Positions 40,908 to 54,000 of a stretch of DNA of 64,000 nt are shown piece after piece. The DNA is from Aselliscus stoliczkanus (Eukaryota > Chordata > Mammalia > Chiroptera > Hipposideridae): NCBI GenBank assembly GCA_033961575.1, contig CM066727.1, positions 84,938,501 through 85,002,500 on the forward strand, read 5' to 3'. The position numbers were made by a program, and so were the translations under genes. Position 1 is the stretch's first letter, and every line of letters starts with the position of its first letter. The notes under the pieces are model-generated. The model did not search any database. It was not told the origin of the DNA and saw only the letters and a program-made list of their open reading frames with translations.

Positions 40908-43900
40908 CAGAGGACCAGCAGAGTGGTGTGTTGGTTAAGAGCTGGCTTGGGACGCTGGCTCTGAGCAGGAGAGCCCCATTTCGGATCCCACATATGAGGG
41001 CCAGTGACACTGCCCTCTACAGCTAAGATGGTGAACAACAGCTCCACCTGGAGCTGGGTTGCTGTGAGTCGACAGCAAAGGTGTAGCTGCAGCCTCTGAG
41101 TGGCTGGCAGCCGATGTGAGCTGCCAAGAGCTGCCATGAGTGGCTGACCAGAGGCTGGCGACCGATCTGCCCCACCCGAGAAGAATGCAATGATGATACC
41201 AACATGGGCCAGTGAAACAATGTCCTCCACAACTAGACTGAAGAACAACAACAACAAAAAGGACAGCAACTTGTCTGTTCCCCTCCCCGAATTGCCCAAT
41301 AAAATCTTAAAAAAAAAAAAAAAAAAAGAATATTAGCAGAAAGGAATGAAATGATGCTCTGATTTAAAAAATGGACACATGAAAAGGTAGTTTTAGATAC
41401 TATTTTGAAGGTGGCTGTGTGAGGTAACAATTAATTAGACATTTTCTAATTCATTGGCTTCAATCTAGAAACCTCCCCAGCTGCATGTATCCAGGGAAAG
41501 GTTTAGATTCTCTGACTAGTGAAGCTCTTCTGGGGTGGGGCCAAGATGGAAGGCAGGCTTCAGGTGAAAAGGAAAGGCCCTGATGTCTCTGTCTGGTTCC
41601 TCACTTCTGTCTTCTATTCCGTTTCTTCCTTGGTGTAAAGTTAAAAACAGCCATATGCTAGCTTATCCCTGTACTCAGTGTGGTCCACTGACAGGAAGCA
41701 CCAGCCTCACGTGGGAACTCTTTAGAAATACGGATTCACCGCCTCCTGCCCCAGATCCCAGGTAGATTATATAGAATCTGTATGTTAACAAGATTCACAG
41801 GTAATTCATGGGCATATTACACTGTGAAGCACTGAGTTAACATAACCAAGATAGTGATGCCACCTGTGATCACACATTGGTTCTAAATATGCACAACTAA
41901 TCTTAATTTTATGATAGAAAACATTATCCAAGATAATTAATGTTCTGATTAATTGAGGACATCTTGGTTCCTCTTTGTTGCAATCATTTAATTTTTTTCT
42001 AAACTGTAGCAGAGCATTTCCTTAGGTAAACTTAGCATATGGAATAGTTTAAATTATTGTAATAACTAGGACCATCATTTTGAATACTAAGACTGAATTA
42101 TAAATGGCCTGTAATATAATAAGAGATTAGGGGTTGGTTGGCAAATCTTTTCAGATAACACATATTTTAGTTTTGCGGGTCTTATGGTCCCTGTTGCAAC
42201 TACTCAACTCTACTGTTGCAGCATGAAAAGCAACTATCGAAAACAGGCAAACCAATGGCAATGGGATGTGTTCCAATAAAACTTTATTTACAAAAACAGG
42301 TGGCAGGGCCGGCCGAGTGGCGCATTGGTTAAGCGCTGGTTTTGGGATGCCAGCGGCCCCGGTTCGGATCCCACATGAGGGCCAGTGACACTGCCCTCTA
42401 CAGCTAACAACAGCTCCACCTGGAGCTGGGCTGTGCAAGCCCCGGTGATGGTGTGGGCTGCAGCCCCTGCTGCAGTGGGCTGCCATAGGCTACAGTGAGT
42501 GGCCCGCAGCCAGCGTGAGCGGCGGGCAGCCAAGCGTGAGCTGCCAATAGCCGCGGTGAGCGACATCCAGAGGCCAGCGACCGATCTGCCTCATCCCGGA
42601 AGAGCACAATGACGATACCAACAGCGAAGCAACATCCTCCGCAACTAAACTGAAGAACAAAAAGACAGCAACTTGTCTGTTCCCCTTCCCCAATTCCCCA
42701 ACGCTGTTCCCCTCCACCAATTCCCCAATAAAAAAATAAATAAATAAAAATTAAAAAACAAAACAAAACAAAACAGGTGGCAGGCTAGATTTGGCCCTGG
42801 TGGCTGTAGTTTGCTGAAGAAGAGGTCATTAGAACCCAGAGCAATGCTTGATGCATAATAGGTTCTCAATAAGTACTTGTTAATGAATAAATAAACCAAT
42901 AACATTGACTAGAGATCAGATAAAAACAATGATGAAGAAGAAGGACATTACCAAGCACAGGTATGCAATTTTAACATGGATATTATTTTTTAAGTTATTA
43001 ACCTATCACTGTTTAATTTATTTTACAATGTCTAAATTTTTTTTTGAATGAATCAGTCACATTGAATATAGATTTTGTAGTTCAGTAGTATTTCAAGATT
43101 AAAATGAACAGAGGTTCAGTGAATCATCCTGGAAGGTCCCAGGTGGCTCTGAAACCCTTGGGGACTAAAAAGTCTACAAGGTGACCCAGAAGAGTGTGTA
43201 ATGTGTCAGTGCTTCACTGGTGATTAGAGGTAGAGCTCTGGCAACCCTGATGGCACAGGCATGAGAAAATGTTAGTGATTCTGCTGGTTTGGGTTCACTC
43301 ATCTATGGGAATCCTTGTATCAGCTCTGGAAAAACTTTAACCTGAAACACATGTATTCTTTGAAAAATGTATCACTGTGTTTTGCTCTGTGTTTAAAGAA
43401 GTGTAACAAAAACTGCATCTAGCAGTTATTCTTAGTTTTTTAAAAATTGGTTCATCCATCTAATTTATAATGCAGTACCTGGATCAAATTCAAGTATATC
43501 TAGAGACCAATCCGAAAAAATCCCTCATCAACATGTAGTGATGAGATCAGTAATCAAGAGAACAAAAAGCAAATTAATTACCAAATAATTATTAAAGAAA
43601 AAATACACTGGCTCTAAATTCTGAGTGGACCACCTGCTTTAATCGTATAATGTTGTGAGCTTCTGTGAGGCATCTCATCCACAAGATGAACACTGTAGCT
43701 GCCAGACAAGGAAAAAAATGAAATAAATGACAGTAATTTGCAATTTATTCCTTGTAAAGTAGATGGGTGCAGAAGGGCTGCTGGGTTAATGTATTTCATC
43801 ACTTGACATTTATTTTGCTAGATGATCTTGATTGATTTTAGAGTCTTAGTCCCAGGGTTCTTATATTCCACACATACACATGTTACAGTATATCTAAGTG

Positions 43901-44980
43901 ATGCTCTGTGCTATGATTAATCATATGACCCTATTACTAATGAAAAAATCACTTAAATTTAAGGTTACATTAGTGTTTTTCTTAAATCCCTAATTCATTA
44001 GTTAAATTGTCTGCCGATTTTCTACAAAGCACTAAAAAAACAAAAATATGCCAAGATATTTCATCGGCAAATGCCACAATATTTTGTTTTTATCTTTACT
44101 GTTTTTTTGAGGGCAGTATCACTGGCCCTCATATGTGGAACCCAAACTAGGGCCGCTGGCTGCCCAAGCCAGCACTTAACCACCGTGCCACTCGGCCAGC
44201 CTAAGGAGACTTTTTTTTTTTTTTTTAAGGGCGGTGTCACTGGCCCTCATATGTGGGACTCGAACCTGGGCCGCTGGCTTCCCAAGCCAGCGCTTAACCA
44301 CCACGCCACTCAGCCGGCCCTGCCACAATATTTTTAAATGATCACATCTACTTCTTTCCACTTAAGCTACAGAACAGAAGAGGCTGTTCAAAAATGATTG
44401 TCTTTCAGGATAGCTGACCAACTCAGACACTCTTAACTAGCTCCTTCATGAGCTTTTATAATGACACTTAATTAGGGTTAGCGTGAAAAGTTGTATACTG
44501 AGCCATTCAAAGTTTGGCCCTGATACTTTAATTCAAATGTGCAACATTTGGGAGTATTATGGACAAAAATTAAACCAGTTATTACAAATGATTATGAAAA
44601 ATTTTTTTTAAGAAATCAGTCTAGGACAAATTATCAAGATTCACTAATGGCAAATTTAAAGTTGGGATAGAAAACTTGAGATAAAAGCATCTATTGACCA
44701 AACCTCTCAGAAATCACTGATATCATAAGCTCTGAGGGTTCCCAGAGCCTGATCTAGGAGTGTACACCAAGTGGTTCTTCAGCTCACTCCTGAAAGGAAG
44801 AACCTTTGCATCAGCAAAGGTAGAGCTAATCAGAGGAGAAGCTAGCAATTAGAATCCCTTTGAGATCACTTTAGATTCTGTCCACAATAACTCTCAGCTT
44901 GTCTCCCATTTGCAAGACAGGACACATTGGAAGAAGGCTCTTCACCTTCACTGCATTTAAAATTTTAAAATACTCTTCAT

Positions 44981-45012
<32 letters not shown>

Positions 45013-45022
45013 GCACCTCCTT

Positions 45023-45067
<45 letters not shown>

Positions 45068-48000
45068 CACCTCCTTTCTGAAGGAAAAAGAAAAACCAAC
45101 AAATGGCTTGGAAAAGAAAATTGTGGGGAGATGTCTCTCTCTGGTGGTCTGATGGAGGTACCATTAGGTTGGGATAGCTGGGAAATCCAAATAAAGGGAC
45201 AAAACAAGGTACGGAAGGAGTGTGGACAGTTTTAGGAGCTGCCTATAATCATTAAGGAACAAGGAACAATACTGTTCTTCTATTTTCTGTATCTCTGGTG
45301 ACAGCAGTTGGGGTCCTCTCCAGGACGTGCTGTTGGTAATCTCATACAACATATCTAGTTGGGCAGTATTTATTAATTGGAAATACAGCTCTTTCATTTC
45401 AGATACAAAAGTAGCACCCTTGCTCTTTGGCTGTTTGTGTTGAAACAAAGAACACCACCCCACATGGTTGTGTGAGATATAGCCACTTTCTTTGGCAGAA
45501 ATGTCACTAAAAGAATCACAGTCCCTCTCCTTAGACTAGAAGACACTTGCTAAACTGTTATAAATGATAATCTCCCTTTCAGAAGAACTCTCTTTCTTTG
45601 GAAGGAAATTAAAAAGAAATGCTAACAGTGGTGATTGATAACTGGTAAGATTATGGGGGATTTAAACATTTTTCTTTATACTTTCCAAAATTCTGTATTG
45701 AGCATGTATATGGTTACATTCAGAAAAAAAAATACATAATTTTTTCCAGATGTCAGAGATTGTGCTTTTCGTCCCCTTGCCTTCTCTTACATTACAAGCT
45801 GGAAAAGGCAAGGGAAGCACATGACTATAACTGTTTCTCAGGTTTTGACCAACTCAGCTTCCCTAGCTATGGATAATTTTTTTTTTTTGTATCTTAAAGC
45901 TTAATGCAAATACCTTAAAGACCCAGGTTAGACGCATCCTACCTGTTAGAGGGTCCAGGGTTGCAACTTTCAAGACCTGGTAATGAGTAGCGAGTTGTTT
46001 TCAGTTTCTTATATGCTGGACTAAATAGTTTAGACTGAGAGCGAACAGTGGGTGATGCTGTGTTAGAGAGTTGAGTTGTATTGTTGGCTCTCTCCTCGCA
46101 GGTGCGCAGTGTATCACTAAAACAAATGTTGGTGGGAGGAGCGTTTTGATATTCCCCATCTAGTATCTGGTCTGGGCTTTTTTTTCTTTCCAAAGTACGG
46201 GATTTATTGCTAAAATCGGTCAAGACGAGGGTTGTAGCTCCAAATGCAGTTTTCCTGTTGATCTTTATTTCTGTACTTGGTTTCCCAAAGTTATTGCAAG
46301 GGTACTTCACTAAGTTGTTAAAGGCAATAGAATTTTCTTCATCCATAAGTATCGAATCTGGAAGGAGAAATAAGGAATTCTGAATATAATATTGACTATC
46401 TGAAACATCTTTTTATTTGATTAAAACATGCAGTTCACTTATCATAGTGAACTAACATATGGAACTCATAACATAAAGCTAGCTTGGGCAAGTCACAATT
46501 AACAATCTTCTGGTTAGGAAATGAAGTATTATATAAAGTGCAAAAGTTTAACAATGTATAGGGGCTCACAGAGGGGTTTAGCCAAGATTTAGAGTTGCTT
46601 CGTATTATGTTTAAGTACTTAAAGGTTATTCAGCTATCACATTTTTTTTTACTATTAGACAGAGTTAAAGCAGTGGTAATTGAGAGGTGATATCTCAAAA
46701 AGCTTTAGATCAACAGTTAGGTGCCTACATCAGGCATGTTTCTGTGAATGACAAGATAAAATGAAGTAAGAAAAGATGAATTGTTAAAAGTAAGAAAAGG
46801 TGAATTACAAAGACGTAACACTTATTAAAAATGTTTCAACAAAGGATCCTAGGATTTTGGAATCTGTACTGTAATACCTTTGAAATGGTAATTAAGCTCT
46901 AGGTCCATCATACTCAGAAAAAAAGAACAAGAAAATAGTGAGATGTGTCAAGGCATTTCAGAATGTTGAAATCTATGTGGAAACCTAAGACTGTAGTTTT
47001 CCGAGGGCTCTCTGTTGAAGGATACTGAAGAGGGAGGGACAGAAATCGGAGACGCCGTCCCTTCCGCTCCCAGCGAAGCTGTCCAAGGGGCGATGCCGGC
47101 CTTTCTGGCCCAGAGAACAAAACACAACATGACAGCCCACAGAATGTGGGGGTCCCTAAGTCAAGAGTGAACTTTCTCATCTCTAATTGAAGAAAGAAAG
47201 AACACTCTGAGAACACAATAGAAGCTGCATCAATGAGATGGTTCATAATCACAGGTTTCCTCTGAGGTTTTACATTCTCTGAATGTATGAAATTGTGAGC
47301 TATAAAGAGTTATTTTGAAAGATTTCAATGAAATCAGTACAATTGTCTGGGTAAAGATTTTAATAACAAGGGGTAGGAAGGATAAAGAAGAGAAAAAAAA
47401 TTCAGCATTTTTCTATTCCACCTGCAAAGATATTCTTACAGAAATCCTCCCTTTCAATTTATGAGACACTTGGACGGAATAACAAACTCAAAAGTTGCTG
47501 AAATCTGCATAAAACAAAGCTTTATTGAATAATTCATCAGAAACAGTAAAGAACAGATGTGATCATCTCAGTTTTTTTGAGATACAAAGGCACAGACTCT
47601 TTTAGCACCAGCATGTTTTCCCTCCCTCTCGACAGAATATTAGCATGGTTTACATGCAAAGCTGGCAATTCTTCTAAACCTTTCAGGGAGAAAGCGTTTT
47701 CCTTAGTTATTAAATATCAAGATAGAACAAGATATACACCTGACTGAGTATAATTAAACCCCTTTAAAAGGGAAGGAACTCAAAACCCAAATTCAGCCTT
47801 ACCGAGAGGCCTTGCAGTCAGGCAAGCATCGCACGCCTTAGAAGAAGCCTTGTTTATCAGCGTGCAGACCACACAGGCCCACTGCTCTTCACATTTCCAT
47901 GCCACGTCGCTCCTAGGATGATCCCTGCTGCTAGAGGGCCAGCTGACAGTGGTGTTTCTAGTTGGCAGCTTCCTGTAAAAGAATCTTTCAAGTTAATCAT

Positions 48001-51000
48001 TAATGCTGTTCTAAGTGCCTTGTTCTTCTTACACGTTCTGTTACGTCAGAAACTTACAGAACCATTCATATACCCAAAAGCTACCTGGTTATGATTGCTT
48101 ACAAGTTCTGTCTCAGAAACCAATGTTTTCACGTGGGCCCCACAGATCGTTGTCAAAGACAGAAAGGCCAAATAAAATATTTTATTCAAAGAGTTGTGTG
48201 CATGTGTGTTTTTTTTAACCTACTAAAATTATTTGACATAACCACTAGGAAGCATTTCTCAAAAAAGGTTTTAGCTAAGTGGTACTCTTCCCAAAGCAAA
48301 ACTAAAATATCTTTATTTAACCAAATTGGGGTGGGGGGTGAGAAAGAGTTAATTAGGAAGAAATCAGAATATTGAAAGTAAAATGAGAAAAGTTTTAACA
48401 TTTACTTCATGCTCTCTGACAACTTCATGCCCCTCTCGGATTTCTCAACAATATCTACTAAGCTTTATATCAATTAGTTGATCTATAATGATGACAAGGA
48501 TATTTATCGTTGTGTTATTTTTCTTCAGGTAAAGCTTTTTTATGTTGAATATCTAATTAATAGATCAGTAAGGAAACAATATACCCAACCTTGTTTTTTG
48601 ACCACAATGTAAATCATGATTCTCTTAACTGAGTATTTATTGTTACACAGAATGCCTTTATAAAGCTCCAATGTCATCCTGCATGTTAATGCATAGCCCT
48701 AGGTCTACAGAGCACATCACAGGGTTAAGCAACCATGACAGCGTCATGGATTCCTTTCATGATCCCAAACATTAATATTGAAAAAAGCTCTTCTGGTAAA
48801 GGCCAAGTACCTTACATTTCAGAACATGGGTTCTTTGACTTTCAAATACAGCCTCCTGTAACATTTTGCTCCTTACATGTAATGACACCAGTTTTAAAAT
48901 TCAGGTTTGTCTAGTAAAATAATAAATAGCCTAAAGAGATATGAAAGGGAGACACATCTCATTATGGTTCTTTTATCTCTACTTATCTTGATTTTATTGG
49001 TACTCAATATTTCTTATTCCTGAGGAACATCAGGGCTTCTGTAGAATTTGTTTACTTGACCTAATCCCTGTCCTCTACGTACTTACTCTGAAAGGCAGCA
49101 CGATACATTTATTCATAATGAAGTAAATACAATCTAACTAACCTTCAGATTTTCAGTGTGCTCTAACTTTTCACCATTTTCATCTTCTATCCTCTAGATT
49201 TCACTAACTATAAAGGGATATTTATTGTTATATATAGAAACTTTGAAAGCATTTTTTTTCCTTACTGTTCCATTTCTTAATCACCTACAAATGAATTCTT
49301 TTCCATTTCCACTTGGACATGTAGCAGGAATTTCACTTAACATTTCTGTAGTAGGCTGAACAATGCCCTCCCAAAGATATCAGGTCATAATACCAGGAAC
49401 CCAGAAATGTTACTTTATAAAGAAAGAGGATCTTTGCAGATGTAATCAAGGGTCTTGACATGGGGAGATTATCCTGGATTATCTGGGTGGCCCCTTAATC
49501 CAAACATAAGTATCCTTATAAAAGAGAAGCAGGGGGAGATATGATATGCACAGAAGAAGAGGGAGTGTAACCACAGAGGTAGAGATCAGACTGAAGCAAT
49601 CACAGATGAAGGAACACGGGCAGCCACCAGAAGCCAGGAAAGGAAAGGAATGGATCTGAGAGAGCACAGCCCTGCTCACACATTGATTTGGCCCCGTGAA
49701 ACTGATGTTGAGCTCCTGGCATCCACAGCAGTGAGAAAAGAAATTTCTGTGGTTTAAACTATCAGGTTTGTGGTACTTTGTTATAGCAGTCACAAGAAAT
49801 CAGTACAAATGAAATTCATGATCCCCATTGCCCCGGAATCGGCAACTCTACTAGTTTGTCTCATGTCAGTAAATGGCATCACCATGCACCCAACTGATTG
49901 GGCCCCAAACCTATGAGTCATCCTTAACACTTCTTACCCTCCCACCCAATCAGCGAATCCTGGAGGCTCTGCTGCAGAGACAAATGTGCCAGCAGCTGAG
50001 GGAGCTCCCAGAAGTGGGGCGCATGGAGAATGGAAGCAGTGTTCCAGCTGCATGCTGGAGGCAGAGAGCACTGTCTGGGGTCAGTCCCGGGCTCTTTCTA
50101 AGCAAGGCCCATGTGCCGCCAGCACACTCTCACATCTGCTTAGTGCCCACGGACAATGTGCCCTGGTGACATCAAGGAGCAGCAGGACTCTGTCTTTAAC
50201 TTCTAGGAGTAGGACCTGAACTAGATGCTGCTGCATTCCTTGTTTACTACGGGCCCTTCTAACGCAGGCTGCAAGGCCATTTCAACACATGCACCACCCC
50301 ACCACCCACCCAGGACTGGCCTGGTAGAGGCTGGAAATCAGGGCAGCTGAGGAAGATCCAAGGTTTGGGGTTCTCTAAGGTGGCGGTTCTCAGAGTAAGG
50401 TCCTCAGGCCAGCAGTGGCAGCGCCATGTGGGAATCTGTTAGACAGACTGATTCTCAGGTCTCTCCCCAGACCTCTGAATCGGAAACTCTGGATAAGTCC
50501 CAGTAGGCTGTGTTTTACCAGGACCCCCAGGAGGCTCTGGTGTACACGGAAGTTTAAGAACCACTGCTCAGGGGCTTCCTCACAGACAAAACACAGTGCT
50601 TGAGAAAATATTGCAATATCAATAACCAACTGTGAAGCTAAAAGACAGTTTTCTTATTTATCACTAATATAAAATATAATAATATTGTTGGTGGTCATAT
50701 AACAAGGCAAGGTGTATGCAGTCACAACATGGGTGAAAGCCATCAGATAGTTGCATCAAGCAGTTAACTAATAATCTTATTTCTTCTGATGTTTGTGGTT
50801 TTAAAAACTGGAATTTGTTGTGATTTATCATTCTCAATAGTCACAAGGGATCAGACTATGTATTCATAATGCTTATTTGTTTTCATAAAGAATGTCCCCT
50901 AAATTGTACAAGTCTCCATGCTTAACCCTACCTCAACCTCTAAAAATATTCTAAATTCAACCTTTTTTTTTTTTACCACCCCTCTCTCTTTCAGGTCTCC

Positions 51001-54000
51001 ATCATTGACCATGGGCACTACTGTTGAGAGGACCCTGATGTCACAGCTTCACTCTGGTGACACTGAAGTCACTTTTCCACATAGCCATCCAAATGATCCT
51101 CAGAGACAGAGGTCACTGTATTTCACCCCTCTGCTCAAAAACTTCCTGTGGCTTCCTAGCTCACTGGACGTCAGCATGCCCCATGCTGGCCAGAGTGATC
51201 TTTTCAAATATAAATCAGTTATTTCCCTCTGGCTCAAAGCCGTCTCCAGGCATCACATCATACTCAGAATCATATCAAAATGTGTTACCGAGGCCAGCCC
51301 AGCTCTGTATGCTCTGATGCTTGCCAAACAGAGCCAGCCCCTCCATGCTCATTCCTGCTTCTCGGGTCACAGTCACACTTGCCTGCTTTCTCTTCAGGGA
51401 CCAGAATGGAGGCTTCATGCTTCCTAGCTGCCTTCTTCCCACCCTCAGACTTTTACAAGTTATCAGATCTTTTCACAAATCTCCTCAGGAACTTTATCTG
51501 ACTGCCATATTGAAAATGAACTTCCCTGTCACGATCTGATCCCTCCCTGTGGTTGATATCTCTTCAGAGGACTACTTATCATGGAACACCTTATATATAT
51601 ATGTAAAGATAGGTTTTTCTTAAAAAGATCTCCTCTCACTGGAATACAGACGTATGTGAATATTCTATAAATATAGGTTGAATGAATAAATGGTATCCCT
51701 CCATGTCTGGTAAAGCTGCTTTCTGGGAGCTCACTGTGATTGCTCAGTTGGCCTATACAGTGGTGAAGTTCTCAAGCATCCCCCTCACCAAGTCCCTTGA
51801 ACTTAACTCCCAGTCACTTCCCACCTCTTTCATGGGCTCCTTCCTTTTTTTGATCACTGAAGGAAAGGTCATCTCAAGCTCCCCCCTTGGCTCTTCCTTG
51901 CTCCTCTCCATGCTACTCTCAGTGACTGCAAATACTACCAAATTCATCTATAAACTCAGATGACTCCAAGATGGGTAATGGGGAGGGGATTTATACTCAG
52001 AAATTGAGGCATTAAAAACCAGGTGGAGGCTCTTTTCTGTTTTTTGCAGCGTGAGACAACACCAGTAGCAAAGTCTCCCGGGACACCCTCTACCCAGCGG
52101 TGTGGCAAGTCCTGCACAGAAACCGGTGCGAGTGCCGGAAGCTTTTGGAGACAGTGCTGCTGCACATCAGCTTGAAGAACTAGGACCCTCAGAAGGACAA
52201 ACGCTTCCTGGGACTGTCAGGCTTAAATCTACTCCCCACCCCAAGTTCTCCATCTGTGTTCTGGGGGACCAGCAGCACTGTGAAGAGGCCAAGGCTGTGG
52301 ATATCCCCCACATGGACATGGAGGTGCTGAAGAAACTCAGCAAGAATCAGAAACTGGTCAAAAAGCTAGCCAAGCAGTAGGAAGTCTTTTTTTGCTTCAG
52401 AGTCTCTGACCTAGCAGGTCCCATGAATCCTGGGCTCAGGCCTGAATAAGACTAGCAAGTTCCCTTCCTTGCTGACCCGCAGTGACAACATGGTAGCCAA
52501 AGTCGATGAAGTGAAATCAGTGGTCAAGTTCCAGATGAAGGTGCTATGTCTGCCAGTGGCCATTGGCCATGTGAAAATAACAGATGATGAGTTTGTGTAC
52601 AACATCCATTTAGTTGTCAATTTCCTGGTGTCATTGCTCCAAAATAACTGGCAGAATGTTTGGGCTTTATATGTCAAGAGAACCATGGGAAAGCCCCAGC
52701 ACCTATACTAAGGCAGAGCTTAATAAACAGTAGTGCTACCATTAAAAAAAAGGAAGAAGGAAAAACAACAACAAAAAAAACAGGTGGGAGATGACAGTGT
52801 CTCCAAGGAATCTCTGCCCTTAGTGGAGACTAGTTACCACAGGGGAAGCAACTGATTTCTTTTTTTTTTTTTTGGTCTAAACAAATTATTTTAAAAAAAC
52901 AAACAATGTAAATGCTAACAAATTTAAAAGAAAGTTATGCAAAATAAAGTAGCATTTAATGACAGTGAGAATAAAAAGAACTTCTAAGCTGCTTTCCAAC
53001 TTCTATTTCAACTGAATCAACTGCTATTCTGGTCTACTCTGCCCCTTACTCATGGAGCACCAGTACTCATCCAGACGTGTTTCTTCTGCTGAAACCACAA
53101 AGAATTTACTCCCATGAGGCTTGAGATGAGAAGCTTGGGCAATAAGCAGCGTAGACCTGCTTTTATTCTAGCCACTTGTTCAATCTAAGGAGAACCCTGT
53201 CAAGGATCCCTTCATGGGTTCCAGTCCCAAGAATCCAGTTCATAGCTTTTCCATGAATTCTGTGAATGACCCCAATGTTCATTTTGGCTACATGCCCCAG
53301 AAATACCCATTTTAGTTTAAGATAATAGGAAACTGGTTTCTTTCATTGCAGTAAATAAAATCATTTTTAAATTATGTTTTTAAACATAAAGACTATGTCA
53401 TCAAATTCTCTTCCCCAAACAAGGCTATCCTATCAAGATAAACCCATCACAGATTTTCATCACATGGCCTCAGTACCCTGTAGCTGCTCCATCCACTCAA
53501 AAATCTGCCAAGTCAGATGTGCCCCAAGACTTGGTTTGCAAACATTACTCAATTCTCATTAACCAGCCACCACCTCTCAACACATTTCTAAATCAGGTGA
53601 TTTTTGGAGACCTGAATATGTCTTCTTATAGGGAAAAAATATCCTCCCCCTCCTGTAATTCTCCCCACGCACTTGGTTAACTGCTCTTTTTCTCTTCCAG
53701 GAAATCCCTTTCCTGCCTCTAGTTTTTGATAAATTCCTATTTCCTTCCACACTAAGCTCAAATGTCACCTCCTTCAGAAAAATGTCTTTGTTCTTCCCAG
53801 GTAGACTTAAGTGTTTCCTCCTCTATACTTCCACTGCCATTAGCACAAACAATGCTCCTTTAGGGCACTTCCATCATGGGGTTTTAATGACCCATTTATT
53901 CATTTACTTCCCACGTGAGGCCTTAAGCACTTCGACTGGCTGTATTCTATTTTGTCTTTGTATTCCCAGATGCCTGGCATATGGTAGATCCTAATAAAGA

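Noticed and set aside
45164..45463. 99-codon minus-strand frame in NEIL3 intron 8
   Set aside because: Protein-like at a glance, but no family recognised and no splice support.
46914..47252. 112-codon minus-strand frame in NEIL3 intron 7 with a GC-rich patch
   Set aside because: Does not fit NEIL3 and no domain is seen. Could be a decayed repeat.
50918..51427. 169-codon plus-strand frame
   Set aside because: It lies in L2-derived sequence, with no conserved L2 protein motif in this frame.
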